This document shows, piece after piece, positions 54,801 through 64,000 of a DNA stretch of 64,000 nt (position 1 is the stretch's first letter; every line of letters begins with the position of its first letter). Below the pieces are notes generated by a model. The model was given only the letters and a program-made list of their open reading frames with translations. It ran no database searches and was not told where the DNA came from. The stretch is from Rhodosorus marinus (taxonomy: Eukaryota; Rhodophyta; Stylonematophyceae; Stylonematales; Stylonemataceae). The stretch is taken from NCBI GenBank assembly GCA_029953675.1, contig JAMWBK010000009.1, positions 1,054,001 through 1,118,000 of the forward strand. Direction: 5' to 3'. Both the position numbers and the translations under genes were made by a program.

Positions 54801-55184
54801 TTTTGCATCATCTTCACGGCGTAGGTTTTGCCTGTGTCCTCATGGATTCCCAGCTTCACTCTGCAAGTGATTTTTTTTCACAATGGCAAATGACAGAAAT
54901 AAAACACATGAGTTTTTCTGCTCCACGAAAATATAAATTCCTATCTAACGCCGGGCAAATGCAAAGCTCGAACTTTCACTCCCAGCGGAACCTCGATACT
55001 CAGGAGAAAGGCAGGAAAATCCCAGAACTTATTCTCACCAACTACAGGCATATTCAAAAGCAAAAAGAAACGAAGAAATGAGCACTTACTTCCCAAACGC
55101 GCCTTGGCCCAAGGTCTCAAACAAAAGGTATTTCCCAACCTTCGAATGCGACTGAGCAGCCGCTCGAGCGTTGACATCCATCAT
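51811..55184 (-). CDS. SnRK3/CIPK-like Ser/Thr kinase with long disordered tail
   Basis: Exons: 55184-55090, then about 54857-54745, 54633-54050, 53936-52030 and a last exon ending at 51811. The kinase domain starts VGKYLLFETLGQGAFGKVKL, with YAVKMM (Lys), the catalytic loop FHRDLKFDNLLL, DFGLVSI and VGTPHYTAPEI. The order and helix C (QVRREIAVMKAMRHKNIVNL) are most like CIPK/SnRK3 and AMPK-type kinases. All catalytic residues are present, so it should be active. After the kinase come more than 600 residues rich in Ser, Arg, Lys, Glu and Pro, with repeated RxxS and SP/TP sites. The chain ends in an acidic segment and a short folded-looking part. No NAF motif was recognised in the tail. Start ATGATG at 55184; the second ATG could also serve. 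Confidence 0.8.
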
Positions 55185-55639
55185 CTTGCCATTCCCAAGA
55201 ACAAAAACGCGACCAAAAAAAAGACAAAAACAAACGTGGAGCAAAAAGAAGCCGTGGCACACGCCTCCAAAACAAAAACCCTCACAGGACAACCCCGCTA
55301 GTCAACAATGTTTTCCTCAATGCCCACTTCCCAACTCGGCAACCCGCTCAAACCTTATCAAAACTTCCCCCCTAAAAACCATGCTCCCACGCCACCACTC
55401 ACAAACAACCAAAGATTCTCAACTCATATTCTTGTCCTAGTTCTAAATATACATCGATATAGAAACCATCTTCACGTTCATTCCATTTAGTCACCCCAGT
55501 CCTTACACAATCTATTCCTCTTACAAACACCAACCTCTTCCCTTCCTACCTCCCCCAAACCCTATTTTTTCCATTCTCCCCCAAACCCTATTTTTTCCAT
55601 TCTCCATCCTTTTTGCACACTCACCCTCAACCCAATTTG
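55185..55639. promoter_or_regulatory. Kinase promoter and leader
   Basis: The stretch is C/A-rich near the gene and AT-richer at 55430-55480. It contains a direct repeat of about 27 bp (CCCCCAAACCCTATTTTTTC unit, twice, near 55552-55605). No gene was recognised. Confidence 0.5.
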
Positions 55640-56680
55640 ATGAGGGAACCCTCTGACTGAGGCTTTGGATTGAATAGATTGTGCACTGGAGGACTTAGCG
55701 ACATAGGAGTGCTTGACAATAGGCTAGTTGAGCAACCGTTTCAGCATTCAGAGAACAGGCTAGTTGAGCAGCCATATCGTCATTCACCAACCCAGTTTGA
55801 TGAGGGAGCCCTCTGACTGAGGCTTTGCATTGAATAGATTGTGCACTGGAGGACTTAGCGATATAGGAGTGCTTGACAATAGGCTAGTTGAGCAACCGTG
55901 TCAGCATTCAGAGAATAGGCTAGTTGTGCAGCCATGTCGTCATTCACCAACCCAGTTTGATGAGGGAGCCCTCTGACCGAGGCTTTGCATTGAATAGATT
56001 GTGCACTGAGGACTTAGCGATATAGGAGTGCTTGACAATAGGCTAGTTGTGCAGCCATATCGTCATTCACCAACCCAATTTGATGAGGGAGCCCTCTGAC
56101 TGAGGCTTTGCATTGAATAGACTGTGCACTGGAGGACTTAGACGAACAGACCGTGCGAGTATTGAGCGATATAGGAGTGATTGAGAATAGGCCAGTTGAG
56201 CAACCGTGTCAGCATTCAGAGAATAGGCTAGCTGTGCAGCCGTGTCGCTTCATTCACCAACCAAAATTGATGAGGGAGCAAAAAGCCTCTGACTGAGGCT
56301 TTGCATTGAATAGACTGTGCACTGAAGGACCTAGACGAGCAGAGCGTGCGCGTACCGAGCGACATAGGATTGTTTGAGAATAAGCTAGTTGAGCAGCCAT
56401 GTCACCATTCTCCGTCCTCTATACACCCGCCCAATTTTGGCTGAGGGGACACTCTGATGAGGCTTTGCGTTGAATAAAGCGTGCATTGGAGGATCTAGAC
56501 CAACAGATAATAGGCTAGCCGAGCCCTCACGTCACCATTCCTCACCTCACGTGCTCAGGGACGCATTCTCAATCTCCAGTACACACGCCAGATTACTGAG
56601 AGAATCTAGCAAAGGTTTTGCATTGAATAGACTGTGCATTGGGGGACCTAGACAGACTGCACTGCGAGGTCTGAGGAGGA
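55640..56680. repeat. Minisatellite, seven units of about 125-190 bp
   Basis: The landmark TTTGCATTGAATAGA followed by TGTGCACTGGAGGA occurs seven times (near 55664, 55826, 55986, 56108, 56300, 56463 and 56616). Between them are TTTGATGAGGGAGCCCTCTG, a GCTTGACAATAGGCTAGTTG block and CATTCACCAACCCA. The first three copies are nearly identical; later ones diverge and carry indels. The array grades from young (left) to old (right). It has no coding capacity across copies. Confidence 0.85.
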
Positions 56681-57139
56681 CAATCCCAGTGCTGTTTGGA
56701 ATTGTACCCAGACGAAGTACGAGTTGTTTAAAGGCTAGGTGGGGATGGGAGAGCTTCCAATATACTCGATCCTCCTGTTCACTCGTCCGAGAACCGAGGC
56801 ACCACTGGACTGAGCAGGCTTGCATGAGGAAAAGTACCTCTAGAACGGGAGCAAATGATGCAAGGGGAGGTTTAGATCGCATATGACGATGGTAGTAGCC
56901 CTCTGCGCCCACTTCATTCCGCGATCCTCGTGTTCCCTGTTCACCTATATTGCTCGAAGAACCCGTTTGCATTTCGTGCTGTACAACGAGTACGGAGGCG
57001 AACACTTGTGGCGTTAAAAACCTGAACCAACAGTTGCATGAGTACTTCAGATTGAGAGTTGCGAGCAGATGGAAGAGTAGGATCTCGCCGTCCACATACA
57101 AAGCCAATCCCTGCTCAACCAGCGGCCTCAGACCCAACT

Positions 57140-57690
57140 TGGAAGTGTACTAAGAGAAAACGGGATGTGGTGGTTGAGGAGCTGCCAGTGGAATCGATCG
57201 AATTCAACGCCGCCGTGATTAAGCGCTTTGGAGGAGAGCAAGCTCAGTCATGTGCAACTCCTCTTAGCGATTGGTTCCAGTGCGGAGAGAGGAGCGAGTT
57301 GAAGTTCCCTTGGTGAGCAACGGCAATTTTGTGTTGTCGAGAAAGATCTGGCTGTGAGGATCTACTCTGTGAAGGCCGTCTTCACGAGCTGGGTGGATGG
57401 AGATGATGGTCCCGACTGGTTCAGATCGGAATCCTTTTTGGAAGATCATCGGCTCGAGGATTTGCAGTTGGGTTTTGAGCTAGCGAAGCGCGTATACCCT
57501 TTGTCAATGAGAAGGGCGCATGGGATGTGAATACTTATTTAACTTTTTGAAAATGGTGAGTGGTTTTTGTCGAGGCGCTATAGCTCTTTACAAGCTGTTC
57601 TTGATTATGTGCAGACTAGTTATTCACCTTTTCCTCCGGTCAAGCTGTGTGAAGATGGTGCTCGAGATCCTACATGTCCTGAGCGCTAGT
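57140..57690 (+). pseudogene. Decayed unrecognised gene
   Basis: Three protein-like blocks follow each other but need frame changes or stop read-through: 57150-57310 (TKRKRDVVVEELPVESIEF..), 57315-57530 (FCVVEKDLAVRIYSVKAVF.., GFELAKRVYPLSMRRAHGM, stop) and 57555-57690 (ENGEWFLSRRYSSLQAVLDY.., stop). Blocks 2 and 3 are in the same frame, separated by two stop codons. No normal-sized introns reconcile them, so I treat the locus as a pseudogene. The family is not recognised. It lies between a minisatellite and ADA1. Confidence 0.4.
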
Positions 57691-58215
57691 CTTTCGGAGG
57701 AATTTAGAAACAAACGCAGCAACAGCAACTCAAAAAGCCTCCTTTCTAATGCTAGCTTGTGTTTATGAGGTTCTGAGAAATCAGATCCACTACCGGCAAG
57801 CCTGTTTCGCTTAGGGAGGACATTTTATTACAAGCACTAGATTCAAAGTGCACGCTTCTTGGTTGTTAGTCTATAGACCGCCTCATTACCAGATGACAAA
57901 CTACCTCCAACAAGCGTTGCTGAAGGATCGGTGTGTTTGTGTTTTTATCTATCTTTTGCAGGGTGTACCTCGTACAGTTTTCTGTGTTGGCTGAGCAATG
58001 ATGCCACCAACGACGAAGATCTTCGCATTCAATGAAGCATTCAGTGAAGCAGTGGTCGAAGGAAGCCCTTGACGAAAAGTAACCTCTCCGCCGACGTGGT
58101 AGTCCCAGTCCGAGCTCGGCCGTTTCGATGTATAACATAGTCATTCCGCTTTATAATACTTCATTGTTGGTTGACTCTAGTCCTATGTGCATCTATAGCA
58201 GACGCTGCTATCTGA
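57691..58215. other. Intergenic, nothing recognised
   Basis: This half kilobase downstream of ADA1 and of the decayed gene contains only short open frames and no repeat. Confidence 0.4.
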
Positions 58216-60704
58216 TCAATAGAGTGCAAGTGTGAGCCGTTCCATATCAACAGCATTGTCCTCGCCCAGCAATCGCGCGGGATTCTTCATCAATGCGTTT
58301 CGTAGGTCTATGGACTGTACAACTCGACCACCAGCTCGCGCTCTCCCAAAACCGTAGTTTCCACTCTTTGAGATATGCCTTCCTGAGCTTGCCTCAAGAA
58401 TATTCTTCACATGCATTTCCAGTGCCATGGCCTGTGGTGGGAAGAGAAGTAGTTTCAGTAAGGTGCACAACACCCTCCGAGCGTTCAAGGCAACCTTGTA
58501 TGCAATCCGCATACCATTACTTCAGTAGCTCCATCTGATACATCAGACAATCCCATGGACTCAACCCACTTTCTCAACTTAGCTTTCATCTTCAAGAACA
58601 GCTCCATGTCCATTTTCAGACCAGGAGGTACAGGAGAAAACGAAAGTGAATTGTACGATGGTGCTTGGGATCCACCTCTCGCCAGCGACATCGCTCCCTG
58701 CACAGCAAAATATTGTGTCCTCAGCAACCTTCGCAGGGGAAAGTCTATCAAGGTGTTAAAGTAGCTTAAAGTTGTCATACCGCTCTCGCTGCAGTCGGAG
58801 ATGGTGCAGGTTTCTGGGCGCTCGGAATCGAAACAGGCACAGCGTTCTGGGCTCTGGAGAGTGCTCCTCTACTCGTTTCAGAAGCAGTATCAACTGAACT
58901 TGGTCTCATCGGCTGTGAAGGACTGTCCAACGCTTCAGAAATGACCATGAGTTCATCCCTAAGTTTTTCATTCTCCTTCTGCTGCAGTCGGTATGCTTCT
59001 CCGTTGATAACAATATCTACGAGGCCCACAGACAACACAGGCCAGAGGTTCGATTTTCTTAGTACGTTGCGCAATTGCTGAGTGCTGAACCGTCTGTACT
59101 TGTGGATTCATACCTGGTCTCGCTTTCTTATTCTTATACAGTTCTGCAACCTCTGCGCGTTTTCGCTTAATCGTTGCCTGGCCACGACCCTGAGCAGGTT
59201 TGACGTCTAATCCCTGTCACAATAAGACAAAGACAAATTAGAACAAGTCTACCAATGCTTCCCCCCGCCCCCCGACCGAGGTCCGGCTAATTCCATTCGT
59301 CTCCACGGACTTCGCATTGGTTTTGCTGATTTGGTTTACACAAAACGGACCTGATTCTGTCCCGCCATCCCCCAGCTAGGCATTCCTCCTGGAAGTTCGT
59401 TGGCCTTTGCCTGGGCCATTTGATCCGCGGGTTGCCTCTGTCCAGGTTGACGCTGCATTTCTCGCATGAACTCGTCTTGTTGTCTCTGTCCTGCACCCTT
59501 TCCTCTAAGCATCTGAAGATGCTTCTGCTTTTCGAAAGCCTCCCTCTGTTGCTGCAGCTGTTGCTGCTTGGTCTGGGCCTTTGTAGGCATCTGCCCTTGA
59601 GGCATTTGTTGCCCCTCGAACATACCGGTATGTCTTTGCCCAAATTGGTCCAGTCCCGCTTGACCTCTTCCACGGCCAGCCGGCCCTTGCTGTTGGCCCA
59701 TTCGGATTGGTGCCTGGGGCCCCACCGGGCCCTGATTTGCGCCACCTTGGGGCGGTTGCATTCCCTGCTTCTGAACCCCCCCAGGGCCTTGCTTATTTCT
59801 TGCAAGCTGTGCATTGCGATTCGCTCTCTGCTGCGGGGTTAGCTTTTGGTTTCCTTGTTTGCCAGCAGGCAATCCCTCGGAGTTTTGCAAATTATCAACC
59901 TGAGAGCCGAAGACGACGGCTTAAGAAAGGGAAATCCTCACATCACAGCGCTCCGCTCACCGTCGGACCACCGTCCATTTCTTCTGTTTCTGGAAGATGG
60001 TTGCCTACCTGAGCATTCGCTGCAGCATTTGCCGCTTTCGCCGACGATGTTCTCTGCACCTTTTCTCCCTTCTTCCTGCCTTGGACTGCTTGCTTCTTAC
60101 CATCCGCAGCTGCACAGGCAAAAGAAAATATCGAGGAACCATGTCGTCTGGTCAGATAAATGTCCATCAACAGAACAGTATTGAAAAGAAATTAAACATC
60201 CCATACCTGCTCCTTCCCCAAACGCATCCGACTGCAAGGACACATCGGCCAAGTGATCTTCGATTTTCTTCTGGTTCGCACCAACGACGCGCTTGTTCTG
60301 AACAGGCGTCTTCGGCTTCGGAGTTGCTTTCTCTTTCTTGACCGCGCCCAGATTCGGCAGGTCCGGCACACCTGTACAATCAAGCAAGCAGGCAAGTTCG
60401 ACATCAGCATACACCTGGATCAGCCGGGGGAGTACAGCAGCACATCAAAGGGCTCGCTGCCGAGATGCTCACCGTCCTTCTTAGCGCACGCGCTCCGCAG
60501 AATGTGCCTCACTAGATCATTGTGAACAGAAATTTTGTTTGCGGGCAGAACTTTCCTCAACGAAGCCTCAAACTCAATCTTGGTAGTCTTGGCGGTGAGA
60601 AACTGCTTCAGAACGTAGAGATAACTTTCACAGAGCTCCGGATCCAACCCATTTGCGTTAAGCTGCTTGAGAAGATCAGCTCTTCCTAAAGTTGGCGCGG
60701 TCAT
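58216..60704 (-). CDS. TADA1: SAGA subunit ADA1 (HFI1/TADA1)
   Basis: About eight exons encode an ADA1 homologue, the core structural subunit of the SAGA histone acetyltransferase complex. Exon 1 (from 60704) has the SAGA-Tad1 start: LLKQLNANG, LYVLKQFLTAKTTKIEFE, NKISVHNDLVRHILRSA. The middle exons carry basic and Gln/Gly/Pro-rich sequence (59890-59350), a potentially disordered activation-type region. Later exons carry a basic KRKRAEVAELYKNKKARP stretch. The C-terminal histone-fold part reads AMALEMHVKNILEASSG and ends ..DLRNALMKNPARLLGED. That is the family's IxxxDLxxALExNPxLLGED motif. Splice phases agree where checked. The protein is longer than yeast HFI1 through the Gln-rich insert. 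Confidence 0.82.
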
Positions 60705-62521
60705 CTTCGCTGTGTGTTTCAAGTCACTCCACTGACAGCAGCCGATATCTTTACCTCGGCTGCGAGATCAGTTGAGAATTGGGGGCGAAACCCTTCCCTT
60801 CGCCCTTTCCTCGACCTTCTTACAAGCGTAGAAACCCTCCTATTTCTTGTTCCACCCTGGTAACCAAACCGAACATGCAAGCCCCAATACTCGCGCCATG
60901 AAACTCTGACTAAATATTAGAAAAAAAGGTTATTTGTTGGAACTGAATGAAGTCATCGTCGGGGAAGATTTTCGAGCTCTCGAACATGCCAAATTACGCA
61001 CCTTGCAATGTCCTTCGGACATTCAGTTCTTTCGGCCTACACTAAAGTAAGGGAAGAGAACTACAAGAGATTTGACTTTCGGAAGAGTCTAACTTTTCCT
61101 CTTCCACATGCCCAACCAAGGCAAGTCTTGTCCACCCCAAAAGGGGCTCCACTAGGCTGCTTATGCTCGGTCCCAGCACGAGAAGAAGTTAGCGCGGAAA
61201 CGATGGAAAACAGCGCCCTTCCTCCTTCCCCCTCCAGACAAGGCCTGCAAACCCGTGCTTTCGACAAAGTCGCTTCCTCGGGGAGCTCGTGATTCGGCTA
61301 GGCGCCCCCTTCTTCGGCGTTCCAAACCTTCCCTATCCCATTCAAAACCCTCCACTAAATTCCCATCCCTTCCCAACCTCCCACCGCCTCACAAACGACT
61401 TCTAAGTGCACGTCAAAAACATGGCAAAGGAAGAAGAAGAAGGAAAAAAAAAAAAAAAAAAAACCCCAAAAACTCGAGAACAAAAACACCCCCAAAACAA
61501 GGCAAAAATCAACGCTTTCAGTCCCAACCCCTTCAAAACACCACTAAAAACAAGGCTTCCCCAGGGATTCCTCACCAACCTCCCTCACCAACACTGAAAA
61601 CACCAAAAACTACGAAATCACTACCCACACAACCCCTTCGAAAGCTCTCACTTCTCCCACACCCCCCTACCCCTCCCTATCCATTCAAGACAAACCAAAA
61701 GTACCCCTAAAAAAACGCCCCTAATACCGAAATATAATTATTATTCAGGAAAAAATTTAACGGTCATAGTATTAGATACCCTCCGTACAAGATGAACGCG
61801 TATTGAAGTGAATACTACAACCCATCATATGTTTTCGTTCAATTCTTTATGTAGAATGACCAACCTCCCCTACGGTACTATGCAGAACTAAAGAAGCTAC
61901 CCCCTGTTGAGAAAGCGTTTGGAGCTATTGTTAAATATATCTATAATTTTATGAGATTATCACTATAGGTAAGGGGGGTAAGAATTTTTGATTCCTATAT
62001 TAAGTGGATAGCACGTGAGGGGTACGAGAAAACCTTTACAATTGAGAGAAGCAATGTTTTCGTGTTCGTTTTAGGGGTGGGTGGAAATTGCGTTTTTGGG
62101 AGTTGTCCTGACGTGATTTGATTAGTAGTTTAATGCCCTGCAACCGAAAGCTTTGTTTGGCGCCAATTTTTTGAAAAACTGGGAAAGAATAGGCATAAAA
62201 TAGAATTATTTCTTTAAGATATGACTTGTTGCTCCTAGAATATATGAAAATTTTAATTTATGTGATTTGTGTTCTTATTTTTGGACAACGGAAGGTGCCG
62301 ATTTAACCATTTGCGGAATGGAAATCTGCAGTCAGTGTTTATCTAACTGATCATTGTGAAGAGTAGTGGGAGGTTAGCTAGGGCGAGCAGTATTCTGCTA
62401 GTAGAATGAGTTAGACACTGTAGCGACCTTGGATCTGACGAGATCTACAACCAGGATCAGTGAGATTTCGACGGGATTGGCAATATTGTGTTCGCGTTAA
62501 GATGACATGAGAACTGCGAGC
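60705..62521. other. ADA1 promoter/leader and AT-rich intergenic DNA
   Basis: On the - strand the ADA1 leader seems long. It is G/T-rich from about 61700 down to 61300, with an A/C-rich + strand and an A19 run at 61447-61465, and it may contain a leader intron. 61730-62280 is AT-rich and probably the core of a divergent promoter. 62280-62520 is a plain leader-like stretch. No exon is supported. Confidence 0.45.
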
Positions 62522-63631
62522 ATGAACGTGCTCAAAATGCGGTGCCATCCTGCTGCCGAAAGGAAGCTCCACTCACAAGAAAACAAATCACAGAGCATAC
62601 CCTCCTCTGTTGGTCTGGGATTGTTGGAGATTTGAGTGGGTGAGCTCAATCCGCAGGACCTCGACAAGTCTCGGTCGAGGACAGTGAGAAACCCCGAGAT
62701 CCCAGACCGGATCGCTTGCAAACTGGAACAACACAACAAGGTCGGGGGAAGTCAAGCGCTGTTAGAACTATCTACAGAGAACCCGAACACTCCCCTTCTT
62801 CGTCTACAGCAGCAAACACGGGAGGATCGTTGAGGACCAAGCTCGTTCACTTTGGTGCTACAACTCATCTGTTTCGGAAGCAGCTTGCATCGACGCCAGA
62901 TGATCTACTTGAGACCTACTCATCCTTTTTCAGCGGGACGGCCACACGGCTTTCCAGGACGTAACTCGAATGCGGATAGGCTCAACTACTCCGAGAAGCC
63001 TGGCTTCTCAAAATCTTTACGATGTTAGTTTAACTTAGTACTGGTCTGGACGCAACGTCCACGTGCAGGGATCTTCTACGAGATGTTTTTAGGCTACAAA
63101 GTTTTTGCCCGTTCAGTCCAACTGCCATGTCCTCCGCAGCGCCGCGCTCAGTCCACCCGCGGTAGTTTTGGTTTTCCTCGGAACGTTTTGTTCAATTTAC
63201 CCGACGAGCAACAACACAACTATGGTCACTGCATTAGCGATTATCAAAGCCGCTGTTATTTTTTCAAAGACACGGAGGAATTCCAAAGACAGTGTGTCAG
63301 CCATTCTGCCTGGGACAATAACGAGACCAAGCACCTAACACCCGACCGCCGCGGTCTGGGGTTTCCCGGGCTGGCACTTGTTAAAGTTGAACTGAGTACA
63401 AGTCTGCATCAACAGAACCATACTTACGCTGAAGGACAAGACGCAAGGCCGCCAGTAACGTGGATACTCGATGTTTCATTCCTCCAGCCATTGCAGCTTC
63501 CTGTTCCCCGAGGCCAACTGAGCGATCCACGGAGAAGGCGAACAATCAGAGTACAGAAGCGGAACCAAAAGCTCAGATCTCTACAAAAAGCTCTTACGGA
63601 GTCGACCACTCCGCGGAAACTATTCGCGTAA
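62522..63631 (+). CDS. Unresolved coding fragments, right edge
   Basis: Several protein-like blocks on the + strand can be joined by GT-AG pairs. From an ATG at 62522: MNVLKMRCHPAAERK..; then DLDKSRSRTVRNPEIPDRI..; then RTLPFFVYSSKHGRIVEDQA..; then RDGHTAFQD; then a long open stretch from about 63071 (IFYEMFLGYKVFARSVQ.., HNYGHCISDYQSRCYFFK..) to the stop at 63631. A GTAAGT donor near 63629 suggests further exons to the right. Junction choice is uncertain and no family is recognised, so this is only a pointer to a probable gene. Confidence 0.25.
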
Positions 63632-64000
63632 GTCTTTCTCGTGCAACCACCTACCCTTCGACAGAAATCTTTCCGGGTGTAGCACAGTTAACGCATTGCA
63701 AATCAACAGCAAAGACTGGAAGATCAGTCCCAGGGTCACTGCCATCGTTAGTCAAATCTTGCTTATAATCTCTCCCTCTCAAATCAGCGTACAAGTCCTC
63801 GCACACTCGTTTCTAACCCTAAACGGACTGCTCACCCAACCCTCCTGTCCACATCAAGACGATTGTCTAAACAAGACGCACTGCACTCCAGCAAGACGAC
63901 CAGCACGCAGTTACAATTCGAAATGACCTGCTCTTGTTTTCCTCCTTTCTTTTTTTCTGTAGTTGAAGATCTCTCTCTTAAAGAGACAAACATGATGTTT
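63632..64000. other. Right edge, possible further exons
   Basis: 63770-63930 is C/A-rich. A strong pyrimidine tract with acceptor (CTTTCTTTTTTTCTGTAG) ends near 63962, and coding sequence might resume there, but the window stops. Confidence 0.3.

Noticed and set aside
55552-55610. AAACCCT words resembling a plant-type telomere repeat
   Set aside because: Only two copies exist, embedded in a short direct repeat within a C/A-rich leader. There is no telomeric array.
56547-57137. 196-codon open frame on the - strand
   Set aside because: It starts in diverged minisatellite DNA, has no recognisable domain, no skewed leader and no splice pattern. It is most likely open by chance.
61447-61465. A19 run as a retroposon poly(A) tail
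   Set aside because: It lies in a C/A-skewed leader like the other A- or T-runs of the window. No target-site duplication or retroposed sequence adjoins it.

Overview
The window is eukaryotic nuclear DNA. Nearly every gene is cut by small GT-AG introns, most of them about 50-150 nt, and the gene set is purely eukaryotic: ribosomal protein eL15, calnexin, the nucleolar protein EBP2, CTF18, BRCA2, the SAGA subunit ADA1, complex I NDUFA6 and a VHS/GAT adaptor. Two proteins point to a photosynthetic host. One is a cyanobacterial-type ClpR subunit and the other a DUF2301-like membrane protein. Both carry short N-terminal extensions with an early phenylalanine (MAFVSSF.., MASYGFV..), as is common for transit peptides of primary plastids in red algae and glaucophytes. 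A red-algal-type host is my best guess, but no marker in the window fixes the lineage.

Layout. 1.1-1.9 kb: COPI-associated-like membrane protein (-). 3.5-6.3 kb: ChAPs/exomer-like protein (+), ending 19 bp from an unrecognised gene (-, 6.3-6.85 kb). 7.5-8.1 kb: small mitochondrial-looking protein (+). 8.3-9.6 kb: ClpR (-). 10.6-11.5 kb: DUF2301-like protein (-). 12.6 kb: microprotein resembling the C-terminal segment of ATP6AP2 (+). 13.9-14.8 kb: NDUFA6 (+). 15.2-15.8 kb: orphan gene (-). 15.9-17.3 kb: EBP2 (-). 18.5-24.2 kb: BRCA2 homologue (+), stopping 10 bp from a drug/metabolite-type transporter (-, 24.2-25.9 kb). 26-29.8 kb: repeat-rich intergenic DNA. 29.8-32.8 kb: VHS-GAT adaptor (+). 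34.4-36.6 kb: calnexin (-). 38.1-39.0 kb: uracil phosphoribosyltransferase (+), facing a glutathione S-transferase (-, 39.1-39.8 kb). 40.6-41.7 kb: Cys-rich orphan gene with a decayed copy and an antisense 58-residue gene. 42.6-45.4 kb: CTF18 (+). 46.1-48.1 kb: intronless three-domain fusion (+). 48.8-49.3 kb: small protein (+). 49.5-49.9 kb: Ty3/gypsy remnant (-). 50.9-51.7 kb: eL15 (+). 51.8-55.2 kb: SnRK3/CIPK-like kinase (-). 55.6-56.7 kb: minisatellite. 57.1-57.7 kb: decayed gene (+). 58.2-60.7 kb: ADA1 (-). 62.5 kb to the end: poorly resolved coding fragments (+).

The genes do not form one pathway, but several themes recur: secretory traffic (COPI-associated, ChAPs, VHS-GAT, calnexin), genome maintenance (BRCA2, CTF18), organelle function (ClpR, DUF2301, NDUFA6) and nucleotide or redox metabolism (UPRT, GST). 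Genes tend to alternate in strand. Divergent starts share an AT-rich core flanked by strongly strand-skewed leaders (G/T on the coding strand), and convergent stops lie only 10-50 bp apart. The most unusual products are the substrate-binding / Cys-cluster / PP-loop fusion at 46.1-48.1 kb, the BRCA2 homologue with a tandem BRC array and an almost absent tower, and the ATP6AP2-tail microprotein.
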